Source: CAYNWT01 sp964450955
Lineage (GTDB): Bacteria > Planctomycetota > Planctomycetia > Planctomycetales > Planctomycetaceae
Assembly (NCBI GenBank): GCA_964450955.1
Contig: CAYVFI010000033.1
Location: 1 to 64,000, forward strand
Length of the DNA stretch: 64,000 bases
Direction of reading: 5' to 3'
The notes beneath the pieces are model-generated. The model was given only the letters and a program-made list of their open reading frames with translations. It was not told the origin of the DNA and made no database searches. This document shows, one piece after another, positions 29,351 to 40,278 of this stretch. Made by a program: the position numbers and the translations under genes. Each line of letters opens with the position of its first letter. Within the stretch, counting starts at the first letter, position 1.

Positions 29351-30196
29351 ATGTCATCAGTGATGGTGTTCGACATAGACGGGCTTTCGATTCGATCTGC
29401 TGGTTGCTACGGCAACGTCGAAACGGCGACACCATTGCTTAACGAGTTTGCATCTCAGGCGCGATTGTTTGAACAGCACTATCGGGCGTTTGTCGATCCT
29501 GTACGTGACAGAGACCAGGCCTATGGGTCGCTGGTGGCATCGTTGGGGAGCACCGGCTTGCTGTTGGCGAACGCAGCGACGCGGTCCAGCCACGATGTCA
29601 CTGTTTATGAGTCGCCGGATCAGTTGCTTGAGATTCTCGAACAGCGGTTCGACACCGAAGGCCACGTCGGCTGGGTTCGAATTGTTCCGGCGCCGGAGGC
29701 TTTGGATGAAGCGATTCCACTGGGGTTGATTACCAGGCTGATCGAGGCTGGCGTCGTTGTTGTTGTGACGACGACGACACCGTTGTTGGACGAACAGGAT
29801 TACCGAGTCGAAAACGAGGAGGCGATTCGGGTGCCGCTGATGGTGTGGTCGGCGGATCCATTTCGCAGTCAGGCGGTGACATCGTCTGCAGGTCTAAGCT
29901 TGCTGTTGTCAGAGGAACTTTTAGCTGGTGGGTCTGTCGTCATTCAAAGCGAAGCCGCGGTGGCTCTGCGAGAACCAACATCGTTGTTGGTGGCGACACT
30001 TGGGTTGCTAAGTTCGCTTGAAGCAGTCTCCGATGAACGGCTGATGGACGTGGTCGATGTGACGGACGATCGTCTGCAGGTGTTTCGAAAGCCAGAGGAT
30101 GTTTGGAACGTACACAATGTCCTGGTCGAAGACCTGGCCCGGGGAATTGAAACACTGATTCGTCTGCGGCAGCAGTTGTTGCAAATTGAAACGTGA
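29351..30196 (+). CDS. degenerate sulfatase-fold protein, no catalytic residue (281 aa)
   Basis: The N-terminus aligns by eye with sulfatases (DIDGLSIRSAGCYGN, TPLLNEFASQARLFEQHY), and a later segment (EEAIRVPLMVWSADPFRSQAV) matches the family's YEE-x-IRVP-LIxxxP strand. Where sulfatases carry the C/S-x-P-S-R nucleophile, this protein has V48-D-P-V-R52, so the formylglycine residue is missing. The DHG metal-site segment is also not seen; TTTTPLLDEQD is in its place. At 281 residues it is about 200 shorter than active sulfatases. It may be a pseudoenzyme or a remnant that kept a binding role. Reading frame and base composition look normal, so it is not an obvious pseudogene. Confidence 0.68.
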   Translation: MSSVMVFDIDGLSIRSAGCYGNVETATPLLNEFASQARLFEQHYRAFVDPVRDRDQAYGSLVASLGSTGLLLANAATRSSHDVTVYESPDQLLEILEQRFDTEGHVGWVRIVPAPEALDEAIPLGLITRLIEAGVVVVVTTTTPLLDEQDYRVENEEAIRVPLMVWSADPFRSQAVTSSAGLSLLLSEELLAGGSVVIQSEAAVALREPTSLLVATLGLLSSLEAVSDERLMDVVDVTDDRLQVFRKPEDVWNVHNVLVEDLARGIETLIRLRQQLLQIET

Positions 30197-30211
30197 TAAG
30201 TCGGTTGGCCT

Positions 30212-31021
30212 TTAGTTCGGCAGTTCCAGGCGGATGACCTCGGGACCATCTCCGGTTGGGTTCGGAACGCGCTGAACGACTATCTTCTCGCCCGCGGTTC
30301 TTCCGACAGTGTCACCGGTGGGTAGATGGTAATCGCGATCGCTAAGCATCCACGAAATCATGCTTAGGGCGTAATCGAGTGCGTCTGAACCGTCGATGGG
30401 AGCGATGATGTAGAAGTTTTCTCGGCCGTATCGCTGCATGTTGTAAGTCAGAAACGACATGTGGGTGTCTGATTCCTGTGCGCTGGTAATATCGACGCAA
30501 ATCAGCATCGGGACTTCGTTGCTGGCGACGGCATCGCGTGCGGATTCAGCGAACAAGTCGGGGCGATGGAACAGGATACCCGGCATCATCAGAACGCCCA
30601 CCGCGCTAACGCCAGCCAGGACAGAAGCCGTCAGTGCGGCCATTTTGATGTCGATTTCGTCAGGAGTGCCTTCCACGCCCATCGCGGTGACGATGCAGTG
30701 AGTCGGCGCGGCGATGAGCGCGTCGTAGTTCTCTGGTGACAAAGGTCCGCGGGGCATCTGGGCGACATCCGGGTGTGGGACCGACAGCACCATGACGAAC
30801 AGTGTGCAGTCGCCGTCGAAGTCGAACGAAATAATCTCCGGGCCGGGTTCCTCTTTCGGTTCGTCTTTGTCCTCAGCGTCCGGTTCGGACAGCTTAAGCA
30901 CAATATTCATCTCGGCTGCGGCGGCGATGATCGCATCTATATCGGGCTGCTGGTCGTCTTCCAGGAGTAAGAAAGACAGGCCCGGGCCGTGGCCGTCGTC
31001 GGCTGTGACTTCGTCGTTCAT
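30212..31021 (-). CDS. acidic cytoplasmic protein, possibly DUF4261-like (269 aa)
   Basis: No firm assignment. No signal or membrane helix. Residues about 50-65 are very acidic (EPDAEDKDEPKEEPGPE), then come FDFDGDCTLFVMVLSVPHPD, ALTASVLAGVSAVGVLMMPGILFHRPDLFAESARDA, and LICVDITSAQESDTHMSFLTYNMQRYG. The order of a short beta strand, an Ala/Gly helix with 'GILFHR', and a later 'Y-M-x-x-Y-G' recalls DUF4261 proteins; this is by eye only. The ATG at 31021 has AGGGAG about ten bases upstream; a longer frame adds 37 Arg-rich residues. It ends 15 bases from the convergent sulfatase-fold gene and is divergent from the MoxR operon. Confidence 0.6.
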   Translation of the reverse strand: MNDEVTADDGHGPGLSFLLLEDDQQPDIDAIIAAAAEMNIVLKLSEPDAEDKDEPKEEPGPEIISFDFDGDCTLFVMVLSVPHPDVAQMPRGPLSPENYDALIAAPTHCIVTAMGVEGTPDEIDIKMAALTASVLAGVSAVGVLMMPGILFHRPDLFAESARDAVASNEVPMLICVDITSAQESDTHMSFLTYNMQRYGRENFYIIAPIDGSDALDYALSMISWMLSDRDYHLPTGDTVGRTAGEKIVVQRVPNPTGDGPEVIRLELPN

Positions 31022-31174
31022 CGTCCGCTCCCTACCCATGTTACTGGTTTTAAAGCTGCCGGGGTTGGTTCTGCTTCGCCGTGCCGGTTGTGTTCGATGA
31101 TACATACGGTGAGGAAGTCTCGCCATTCGCACAATCGCACCAATCGCCGGTCCGCTGGTACGGCGAACACCATC

Positions 31175-31183
31175 TGATATAGT
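31175..31183 (+). promoter_or_regulatory. extended -10 candidate for the MoxR operon
   Basis: TGATATAGT at 31175-31183 fits an extended -10 element and lies about 48 bases before the MoxR ATG at 31232. No good -35 is seen 16-18 bases upstream, which extended -10 promoters can do without. If used, transcription would begin near 31190. Confidence 0.35.
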
Positions 31184-31231
31184 CCGACATTCCGCCGTAA
31201 GGTGAGGACAGAGCAGTACATCGGGTTACGA

Positions 31232-32281
<1,050 letters not shown>

Positions 32282-33148
32282 AGAACTCGCGCGCGTTTCG
32301 CGTCTTGAGATTCGGGCTCGCAGCGTAGTTGAAGGTTTTTTGTCTGGCTTACACCGCAGCCCGCACTTTGGGCAATCGGTCGAGTTCGTGCAGCACCGCG
32401 AGTACGCTCCTGGTGACGATCCGCGCACGATTGACTGGAAGGTCTGGTCTAAGACGGACAAGTATTACATCAAGCAGTTCGAAGACGACACGAATCTGCG
32501 GACCACGATTCTGGTTGATGTCAGCGAATCCATGCAGTTCGGGACCGGCGCGATGTCGAAGCACGAGTATGCGTGCACTGTGGCGGCGGCTCTTTCGTAT
32601 CTTTTGCTGCGGCAACACGACGCGGTGAAGGTGGCGACGTTTGACGAAGACCTGCGTGACCAGTTGCCGTGGCGAAGCAGCAAGAACCATCTCCACGCGA
32701 TTCTGGCGGCTCTTTCTGAAGGCGAACCACGCGGTAAGACGGATATGACGTCTATCCTGCGGCGCGTTGCTGAACGGCAGGGGCGGCGTGGGATGATTGT
32801 GATTGTGTCCGACTTGTTTGTCGATCAGGACAGTCTGTTTAAAGGTCTGCGAATGCTGCGGCAGCGCGGGCACGACGTTTTGATTCTGCACATCATGGAC
32901 GATTCCGAACTGGATTTTGAGTTCACCGGAACGACGAAGTTTGAGGGGATGGAAGAGACCGGCGAACTGGTCTGCGATCCTCGGGCTTTGCGTGAAGGGT
33001 ACATGTCGGCGGTTCAGGAGTTCCTTGAGAATCTCCGGCGCGAGTGTGCTCGGCAGGTGGTCGACTACCAAACGGTGCGGACCAGTGAGCACCTTGATGC
33101 GGCGTTGGCTCACTACGTGGCGAACCGGATTGGCGTGAGGCGTTCGGC

Positions 33149-35389
33149 GTGAATTGGCTTTCGCAATATTTTCTGAACCCGTCGTTTGTGTTACCCGGTG
33201 CGGCACTGGTGGCGATACCGATCGTGATTCACTTTCTGAATCGGCTGCGGTACAAGCGGGTTCGTTTTGCTGCGATGCAGTTTCTGCTTAAAAGTGACAA
33301 GCGAAACCGTCGCCGAGTGATGATTGAACAGCTGCTGTTGCTGGCCGTTCGGTGTCTGATGGTATTGTTACTGGCAGCGCTTATCAGCCGGTTGGTTCTT
33401 GATTCCACACAGCTGTCCATCTTTCGGGGCGCTCGGTCGCATCACTTTGTGATTCTGGACGACAGCGGTTCGATGAATGATCGCTGGGGTGAGACCAATG
33501 CGTTTGCGGAAGGGGTGTCGGTCGTGAAGCGATTGCTTTCCGAAGGCGCCAGTCAGCCGGGAACGCAGCAGGTTTCAATCATGCTGATGTCGCGACCGGA
33601 CAAACTGCTGGTCACAGAGGAAACCGTTGACGAATCACTGCTGGCCGAAGTGACAACAAAACTGAATTCACTCAAATGCACCTCTCGCGCGCTGGAGCCA
33701 CGGGTGGCTTTGGAATCGGCCCAGCGATTGTTGGCGGGCGATCGGTCTGTTGTGCGGCAGGTTCATATGGTTTCTGATTTTCGTGAACGCGACTGGACGG
33801 CTCAGCCGGGAGTCGTTGATGCGATTAAGGCTTTGGATAGCGCCGGCATTAACGTCAACATCGCGCGGGTTGTTCCCTCGCAGCATGGCAATTTGGCGGT
33901 GACGCGTTTGCTGCCTGTGACCAGTGATCCGGCGGTGGGCGTGCCGGTTCGGTTTCGGATTGGTGTGCAGAACTTTGGTGAATCTGTTGCCAGAGATGTA
34001 GCGCTTTCGATTTTGGTTGACGGGCAGCGGCTACCCGTGACGGTTCAGTTTGCGAAAGTCGAACCGGGTGAAGAGGCGATTCAGACGCAGGATTTGACCT
34101 TTGATACTCCGGGTCAGCATTCGGTCGAGATCACAATGGGGCCGGACAGTGTTGAATCGGATAACGCTCGATTTGCGACGCTGGATATCGTGGATGCGAA
34201 TCCGGTTTTGATTATCGATGGCGATCCCGAAGGTTCAGCGGGTCGGTATGTGTCTGCCGCGATTGCAGCCGATCCGAAGCTGACCGGCTATGCACCAAGT
34301 ACGGAAACGCCGCGGTTCCTGCGTACTCAGCCGCTGGATTCGTACCGCTGCATTTACATGTTAAACGTTCCATCGCTGACCGAAGATGGCCTGGACGCTC
34401 TGCAGAAGTACGTTGCAGCAGGTGGCGGGCTTGTTTGGTTTGCCGGTGACCTGGTGGATGCCGGGTACTACTCGAACGAACTGTACGCCAACGGTCGCGG
34501 TGTCTTTCCGGTTCGGTTGAACCCGGCCAGCCTTCCGTTTGAAAGTGTTGAAGGTCCGGACGTTGTGTTCTCTTCGCACCCGATCTTTGAAGTGTTTGCG
34601 ATTGAAGAACTGCAGTTTGCGGCCGCGCTGCAAGTTTTTAATTGGTTGCCGGTGGCGGACGATTGGGAGACGGACGATACCAGGCGGGCAGACGGTGTCA
34701 CCACCACGGCGACGCTGGCCAACGGTCAGCCGTTTGCGTTCGCTCACAGGTTTGGCAAAGGTCAGGTCTTCACGTTTCTGACAGCCGTCGATCGCGATTG
34801 GACTAACTGGCCGGTCGGCGACGCCAATCCAAGTTTTGTGATTGTGAATCTTGACCTGCAACGTGTTGTGGCTCAGTCTAACGTCGCTGATTCGTCTCGA
34901 GCGGTCGGTGATTCAATTGAACTGCGTTTGGGTGCGGCCAGGTATCGCGACACGGTTGAGATTGACCTTCCGGAACGTGCGGGCGGGCAGACTTTGCGAA
35001 TGACGGCGGCTCCTGAAGCGGTTGCAGAAGGTCAAGTGGCATCGACGGATTTGCTGGCAGCTTATCGCGAGACCGACGCCGCCGGTGTCTACCGCGTTCG
35101 TTTGACTGATCAAAATCAGTTGCAGGAAGAGCGTTGGTTGGCCTTCAATGTTTCGCCGACCGAAAGCGATTTAAAACTGGCCGATGATGGCGAGTTTCTG
35201 GACAAGCTGGACGGCGTTGAGAACCTGACGATTCAGGCTCCGGGCAATACCAACTGGTTGCAAGGCCGTGATGTTGGCCATGAGATGCGCTGGCTGTTGC
35301 TGATTGGACTGTTGGTGTTGTTTGTGGCCGAACAGATCATGGCTTACAGGTTTAGCTATCACCCCAAGTCAGCGGGGGCGGCCGCATGA
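33149..35389 (+). CDS. BatA-type membrane protein with VWA domain (746 aa)
   Basis: N-terminal BatA-like segment: a helix at about 13-30, FLNRLRYKRVRFAAMQFL, and a second helix at about 60-84. The VWA domain then starts with an intact MIDAS, D104-x-S106-x-S108 (ILDDSGSM). A middle part with VDANPVLIIDGDPEGSAGRYVSAAI resembles class I amidotransferase-like domains often joined to VWA domains in this group. One C-terminal helix (about 711-733, WLLLIGLLVLFVAEQIM) puts both ends in the membrane. Coupled on both sides by GTGA and ATGA overlaps. Likely a MIDAS partner of the MoxR ATPase. Confidence 0.9.
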   Translation: MNWLSQYFLNPSFVLPGAALVAIPIVIHFLNRLRYKRVRFAAMQFLLKSDKRNRRRVMIEQLLLLAVRCLMVLLLAALISRLVLDSTQLSIFRGARSHHFVILDDSGSMNDRWGETNAFAEGVSVVKRLLSEGASQPGTQQVSIMLMSRPDKLLVTEETVDESLLAEVTTKLNSLKCTSRALEPRVALESAQRLLAGDRSVVRQVHMVSDFRERDWTAQPGVVDAIKALDSAGINVNIARVVPSQHGNLAVTRLLPVTSDPAVGVPVRFRIGVQNFGESVARDVALSILVDGQRLPVTVQFAKVEPGEEAIQTQDLTFDTPGQHSVEITMGPDSVESDNARFATLDIVDANPVLIIDGDPEGSAGRYVSAAIAADPKLTGYAPSTETPRFLRTQPLDSYRCIYMLNVPSLTEDGLDALQKYVAAGGGLVWFAGDLVDAGYYSNELYANGRGVFPVRLNPASLPFESVEGPDVVFSSHPIFEVFAIEELQFAAALQVFNWLPVADDWETDDTRRADGVTTTATLANGQPFAFAHRFGKGQVFTFLTAVDRDWTNWPVGDANPSFVIVNLDLQRVVAQSNVADSSRAVGDSIELRLGAARYRDTVEIDLPERAGGQTLRMTAAPEAVAEGQVASTDLLAAYRETDAAGVYRVRLTDQNQLQEERWLAFNVSPTESDLKLADDGEFLDKLDGVENLTIQAPGNTNWLQGRDVGHEMRWLLLIGLLVLFVAEQIMAYRFSYHPKSAGAAA

Positions 35390-37809
35390 ACCTGTTCCGC
35401 TTGCGAATGTTGGCTCAATCGACGGGCACGTTTACGACGACCGAGTGGGACGTTCCGGAGTCGCTACCGGTGCTGTTAGCGTGGGGCCTGGGCATCGCGC
35501 TCCTGATTGCGTTTGTCGTGTGGACGTACCGTCGCGATACGGCTGGGCTTGGTCGGGGCTGGCGATTGTGGCTCACGACGCTGCGGTTGCTGGCGCTGAC
35601 AGGGATCATTGGCATTATGCTGAACCCGCACGAACGAACCCAGCGGTCTTCGGTTCGACCGTCTGAAGTGGCGATGGTGATTGATACCTCAGTATCGATG
35701 CAGTTTCCGGCAACAGATGCGACCGGCGATTCGGCGGCTGTTAAGACGCGAGCCGACGCGGTTCGGACTGCGATATTCGAATCGGACTTGCTGGAACAGT
35801 TGAATAAGCGGCACAACGTGAGTGTATTTACGTTTGATTCACAACTGGCGGGGCCGTTTCGTTTGCTGCAGAAACACGGCGGCGAATCGGTCGCTGACGA
35901 TGCTTCGCCGGCGGGTAAGCCGTCAGATTGGAAAGAGCTGCTAAGGCCGCGCGGGCTTGAGACGCGGATGGGTGAGTCGGTTCAGGAATTGATTGGGCGA
36001 GTGGCCAGTCCGACGCTGTCGGGTGTGGTCGTTGTCTCTGATGGAGCCGCGAATGCCGGGCTGGACCCAAGCGCTGCGAACCAAAAAGCGCGAACGAGTC
36101 AGACTCGGCTTATCGCTGTTGGCGTGGGTTCCAAACGCCGGCCGACCAACATTGCGATTGCAAATCTGCAGTCGCCCACCGAAGTCCACATTGGCGATCC
36201 GTTTGAACTGTCTGTATTCGTGCAGGGGCAGGGTGTGGCCGGTCGAAAAGTCGATGTCGAATTGCTGGCTCGCGCGGAAGGTAGTGATAGTGACCCGACT
36301 TCGATTGCGACACAGTTTGTTGAGCTTGGCGAAGACGGTGTTCCGGCTGAAGTGAAGTTCAGGGAAAAGCCCGGCGCGCCTGGGGCGATTGAATATGAGG
36401 TTCGGATTCGACCGCAGGGCGCGATGGTGGAATTGAGTGAGACCGACAATTCGCGGCGTCGGACGATTAACGTTTCTGAGCGACAGATTCACGTGTTGTT
36501 GGTTGCGAGTGGGCCGTCGCGCGATTATCGGTTTGTGCGAGACATGCTGTTTCGGCACACGGGGATGCAGTTGGATGTGTGGCTGCAGACGATTGACGCC
36601 GCGGCCGCGGCCGGTGTGACTCAGGAAGCGACGAAGATTCTAACAGAGTTTCCGAAGTCGAAAGCGGAGCTGTTTGACTACGATGCCGTGTTGGCGTTCG
36701 ACATGGATTGGACTGTCATTCCAAAAGCCCAGCGTGAGTTGATGCAGGAATGGATCAGTGAACACGCCGGTGGTTTGATTACGGTCGCCGGGCCAATTCA
36801 CACGTCGGCGGTAGCATCGGCTGAAGAATTGCAGCCGGTTCGCGAGATGTTGCCGGTTCGCTTGAGCCCGTTTTTGCTGGGCCTCGAACTCGGCTCACGA
36901 AACACGCAGGCGTGGCCGATTGAAGTGACGGAAGAAGGGCTGGCAGCACCGTTTCTTCAGTTAGAAGACGACGCTACCGCTGGGACAAACACGTGGAAAG
37001 AGTTTTCGGGTGTGCACCGAAGCTACCCCACATCAGGTGTGAAAGACGGAGCCACTGCGCTGGCGTATTTTACAAATCCGCGTGCCCAAACTGAGAACGG
37101 TCGGCCGGTTCTGATGGCGACACAGTTCTACGGTGCTGGTCGGGTCTTGTTTTTAGGTACCAGTGAGATGTGGCGGTTGCGTTCTGTTTCGCCCGGCCAC
37201 TTCAACCGGTTCTGGACAAAAGCTGTTCGCGACGTTGCCCAGGGGCGAATCAAACGTGGCAATAGTCGCGGTCTGTTGATGTTGGACCGGACTGAGTTTG
37301 TGTTGGGGCAATCGGTTCGTGTGCGAACGCAGTTGTACGATGCGAGTCTTGATCCGTTAGAGATGGATTCGGTTCCACTGACCATTATCGATCCGTACGG
37401 AAAGCCGTTGTTGCCCGAACGTACGTTGCTTGCCGATAAGAATCGACCTGGTCAGTTTGCAGGTTCGTTTCGCGCAGGCGTGCAGGGCACCTGGCAGATT
37501 AACCTGGCAATTCCGGAATCGCGTGACGTGTTGTCGCAAAAAATTGAAGTGCTGCTTCCAAACCTTGAGTCGGCTGAACCGGCTCAAAACGTCAAGCTGT
37601 TGGAAGAGTTGGTAAGCGACACGGGCGGCCGATATTTGTCGTTGGATGAGGTTGGCGAACAACTGACGGCACTGCTGCCTGATCGCAGCGAGTCGGTCAT
37701 GATTGACGAGCGATTGAAGCCACTTTGGGATCGGCAGTGGGTGCTTTGGGCGATTGTCGGCTGCTTCGGTTTGGAATGGCTGACTCGGAAGTTGTTGAAG
37801 CTCGCATGA
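35386..37809 (+). CDS. second VWA membrane protein (807 aa)
   Basis: Two N-terminal helices (about 28-49 and 62-80, LAWGLGIALLIAFVVWTY and LRLLALTGIIGIML), then a VWA domain with MIDAS D100-T-S102-V-S104 and a later SGVVVVSDGAANAG. The middle carries repeated beta-sandwich-like segments (VGDPFELSVFVQGQGVAGRKVDVELL), then an amidotransferase-like region (VLLVASGPSRDYRFVRDML, LITVAGPIHTS), a late RVRTQLYDASLDPLEMDSVP and a C-terminal helix (about 785-804). It is similar in plan to the 746-aa protein just upstream and may be its paralogue. The ATG overlaps that gene's stop. Confidence 0.9.
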   Translation: MNLFRLRMLAQSTGTFTTTEWDVPESLPVLLAWGLGIALLIAFVVWTYRRDTAGLGRGWRLWLTTLRLLALTGIIGIMLNPHERTQRSSVRPSEVAMVIDTSVSMQFPATDATGDSAAVKTRADAVRTAIFESDLLEQLNKRHNVSVFTFDSQLAGPFRLLQKHGGESVADDASPAGKPSDWKELLRPRGLETRMGESVQELIGRVASPTLSGVVVVSDGAANAGLDPSAANQKARTSQTRLIAVGVGSKRRPTNIAIANLQSPTEVHIGDPFELSVFVQGQGVAGRKVDVELLARAEGSDSDPTSIATQFVELGEDGVPAEVKFREKPGAPGAIEYEVRIRPQGAMVELSETDNSRRRTINVSERQIHVLLVASGPSRDYRFVRDMLFRHTGMQLDVWLQTIDAAAAAGVTQEATKILTEFPKSKAELFDYDAVLAFDMDWTVIPKAQRELMQEWISEHAGGLITVAGPIHTSAVASAEELQPVREMLPVRLSPFLLGLELGSRNTQAWPIEVTEEGLAAPFLQLEDDATAGTNTWKEFSGVHRSYPTSGVKDGATALAYFTNPRAQTENGRPVLMATQFYGAGRVLFLGTSEMWRLRSVSPGHFNRFWTKAVRDVAQGRIKRGNSRGLLMLDRTEFVLGQSVRVRTQLYDASLDPLEMDSVPLTIIDPYGKPLLPERTLLADKNRPGQFAGSFRAGVQGTWQINLAIPESRDVLSQKIEVLLPNLESAEPAQNVKLLEELVSDTGGRYLSLDEVGEQLTALLPDRSESVMIDERLKPLWDRQWVLWAIVGCFGLEWLTRKLLKLA

Positions 37810-37836
37810 TTCAAGTATCACGTTGTTGAAAAAGTA

Positions 37837-40278
37837 ATGGCCACAATCTCTCAACAGTCTGAGACGCAAACCCGGATTGGCAGTGTGCTGTCAGATCTCA
37901 GGCGGCGCATTGGTCGGTACGTGCTGATTGAAGGTTGCGCGTTGGTTTTGATTGCCATGGGGTTGGTGTTCTGGCTGACGCTGGGGCTGGATGCGGCGTG
38001 GTTTGGATTTCGCAAGCTGGAGCTCCCCGTCTACTTCCGCGGTGCGCTGATGATTGGCGGGGCGGTATTGTTGCTGGTGTTGTTTGCCCGGTATGTCGTG
38101 TTGCGGATGTCCGGAAACTATGGTGACAAAGATCTCGCGCTTGTACTGGAACGGCGTTTTCCAGAGCTGAATGATGGTTTGGTCACGGCTGTTGAAATGG
38201 CGGGAACGCCCGAAGGTGCCGTGAATCCGACAACCACGGCGATGTTGGATCGGACGGTTGCCAAAGTGTCAGACAACGTCGGCAAGCTGCCGATGGAATC
38301 TGTGTTCGCGATGAAGCCACTTAGGATGGCGGTAGTCGGTGCGGTGGCGATGCTGATTTCGGTGTGCTGCCTGGGTATTGCGAAAGGGGACACGTTGGCC
38401 CGATGGTGTAGTGCGTTCGTTTCGTTTGATCGCGACTATTGGGACCGAGATACGAAGCTGCGAGTTCGAGCTGTCGTGCAGCCGGGTGACCGGTTACGTG
38501 AGTTTCGCCTGAATGATGAAAGTGCTGGCGATGGGCTGGGGCCTGCGTTGGAGTTGTTGCATCCGCGGAATACGGATCTCACGATTCTGATTGAATGCGA
38601 TGACACAACGGAGAAGGAGTGGGTGGTTCCGGATCGAGTTCGCCTTGATTTAGAACGGCCAACGGGCCGCAAGCGCGTGTACCTGTCGCAATTGGACGAA
38701 GGCAAGTTTCGATATTCCATCGATAAGCTTAACGACGACATTGAATTCAATATTCAGGGTGGGGATTTTGCGAACCAAACTCCGTTCCGAATTCGTGTGG
38801 TCGATCCACCACGGATTGATAACGTGACGCTTGAGTGCGACTACCCTGAATATACCGGTTGGAATGAAACACATCCGCGTCGTGTGTCGGTGACTGGTAC
38901 GCAGGCAGAATTGCCTCTGGAGACGGAGTTCGAATTTGTCGCGGTGACGAACAAGCCGCTGGTGGGGTTTCATGTTGAGGTTGGTGATGCAGAGCTGACG
39001 CTGGAAGATGGCGAAGCCGTTTTGAAACTTGGTGGTGGTGAGAACGGCGAACCTCAAAAGACGGAGCAGCTGTCGCCTGAGATTACCGCTGGTTTGATCG
39101 CCGACGACAACAAGACCATTCGGCTGCCGTTGGTGATTACCAGCCTTGATGGCGGTTCGTCATCGGCCGATCGAATTCAAATTCGGCCGGAGTCGATGTT
39201 ACGGTTTTATCTGCACGACGCGGATGACATTATCAGTGCCGAGCCGATTGTCCTGCGAGTCATGGGGTTACCGGATGCTCCCCCCGTCGTCGATTGCGAA
39301 CGCAGGGGTGTGGGTGACGCTATCACTCGCCAGGCCAAAGTGCCGATTGGCGGTTTGATTACCGATGACTACGGCATCGCCAACGCTCGGTTTGAGTACA
39401 AGGAGGATGGCGCGGAGGCCTGGGTTCCTTATCGGTTCTCCAGTCCGTGGAGAGGGAAGCCGATTGAGTTTCGCCTGCAGGGGAAAAGAGATGCCGAAGG
39501 TGTGGAGAGTTTTCGGGTTCTGGACCTGGATATGAAAGAAGGGCAGAAGTTGACGCTGTCTGTGCGTGCTGAAGACGCTGACACAATTCATGGTCCGAAT
39601 GTTGGTCGCAGTCAGAAGTTCGAATTTCGCGTCGTCAGCAACGAAGAATTATTGTCGTTGCTTTACGCCAGGGAGATTAATCTGCGGCGGCGGTTCGAAG
39701 AAGTTATGCGGCAGGTTCAGGAAACTCGCGACGATTTGGTGAAGCATCGGACTCGGTTGGAATCGCTGCCAAATGCGCGTGGGGCTGAGGTCGCTGCGAT
39801 ACGAACTTCGATCGCATCCTGTGCATCGCGGACGCTGAATTCGATTCGTAAGAATGGTAACGAGAACCGTTCAATCGAGGCCGCGTTTAGTGACATTGTT
39901 GAAGAGCTGATTAACAACGCGATCCCGCCTAAGTCACTGGCTGAGCAAATGGGTGAGTTGATCGTGGCGCCGCTTCATGAGCTCAACGAAGTCGATTTCC
40001 CAACTGTCGACACGCTGCTTGGTTCGTTCAAATTGGCGGTTGAACGCGATGCTGTGACAAAAGATCACATAAACGCGTCGGTTGTGGCGATTGACGAAAT
40101 GCTTGCGCATATGCGTGTTCTGCTGGACGAGATTAAGGACCTTGCGGAGCTGCACGAGATCGTCAAAGACCTCAAGCAGTTGATTGATGCCCAGCAGGAC
40201 CTTCGTGATAAGACAAAGGCATTGCAAAAGAAGAAACTCATCGAGAAACTGAAACTACTGGGAGGCGATGATGAGTGA
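37837..40278 (+). CDS. DUF4175-like membrane and coiled-coil protein (813 aa)
   Basis: Three helices (about 27-50, 66-88 and 164-187), the first two linked by a short loop and followed by DKDLALVLERRFPELNDGLVTAVEM, resemble DUF4175 proteins, which usually sit beside MoxR/VWA genes. A large presumed extracytoplasmic region holds beta-rich repeats (VDPPRIDNVTLECDYPEYTG, RVMGLPDAPPVVDCERRG). From about residue 600 the chain turns into long charged heptads (EINLRRRFEEVMRQVQETRDDLV and the last 70 residues), suggesting a coiled coil. This is the only gene in the operon with a gap (27 bases) before it. It overlaps the next gene by 11 bases. Confidence 0.82.
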   Translation: MATISQQSETQTRIGSVLSDLRRRIGRYVLIEGCALVLIAMGLVFWLTLGLDAAWFGFRKLELPVYFRGALMIGGAVLLLVLFARYVVLRMSGNYGDKDLALVLERRFPELNDGLVTAVEMAGTPEGAVNPTTTAMLDRTVAKVSDNVGKLPMESVFAMKPLRMAVVGAVAMLISVCCLGIAKGDTLARWCSAFVSFDRDYWDRDTKLRVRAVVQPGDRLREFRLNDESAGDGLGPALELLHPRNTDLTILIECDDTTEKEWVVPDRVRLDLERPTGRKRVYLSQLDEGKFRYSIDKLNDDIEFNIQGGDFANQTPFRIRVVDPPRIDNVTLECDYPEYTGWNETHPRRVSVTGTQAELPLETEFEFVAVTNKPLVGFHVEVGDAELTLEDGEAVLKLGGGENGEPQKTEQLSPEITAGLIADDNKTIRLPLVITSLDGGSSSADRIQIRPESMLRFYLHDADDIISAEPIVLRVMGLPDAPPVVDCERRGVGDAITRQAKVPIGGLITDDYGIANARFEYKEDGAEAWVPYRFSSPWRGKPIEFRLQGKRDAEGVESFRVLDLDMKEGQKLTLSVRAEDADTIHGPNVGRSQKFEFRVVSNEELLSLLYAREINLRRRFEEVMRQVQETRDDLVKHRTRLESLPNARGAEVAAIRTSIASCASRTLNSIRKNGNENRSIEAAFSDIVEELINNAIPPKSLAEQMGELIVAPLHELNEVDFPTVDTLLGSFKLAVERDAVTKDHINASVVAIDEMLAHMRVLLDEIKDLAELHEIVKDLKQLIDAQQDLRDKTKALQKKKLIEKLKLLGGDDE

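Noticed and set aside
29178..29435. Longer N-terminus for the zinc-ribbon gene
   Set aside because: 86 basic residues before the ribbon that run into the divergent sulfatase-fold gene; the ATG at 29177 gives a usual ribbon start.
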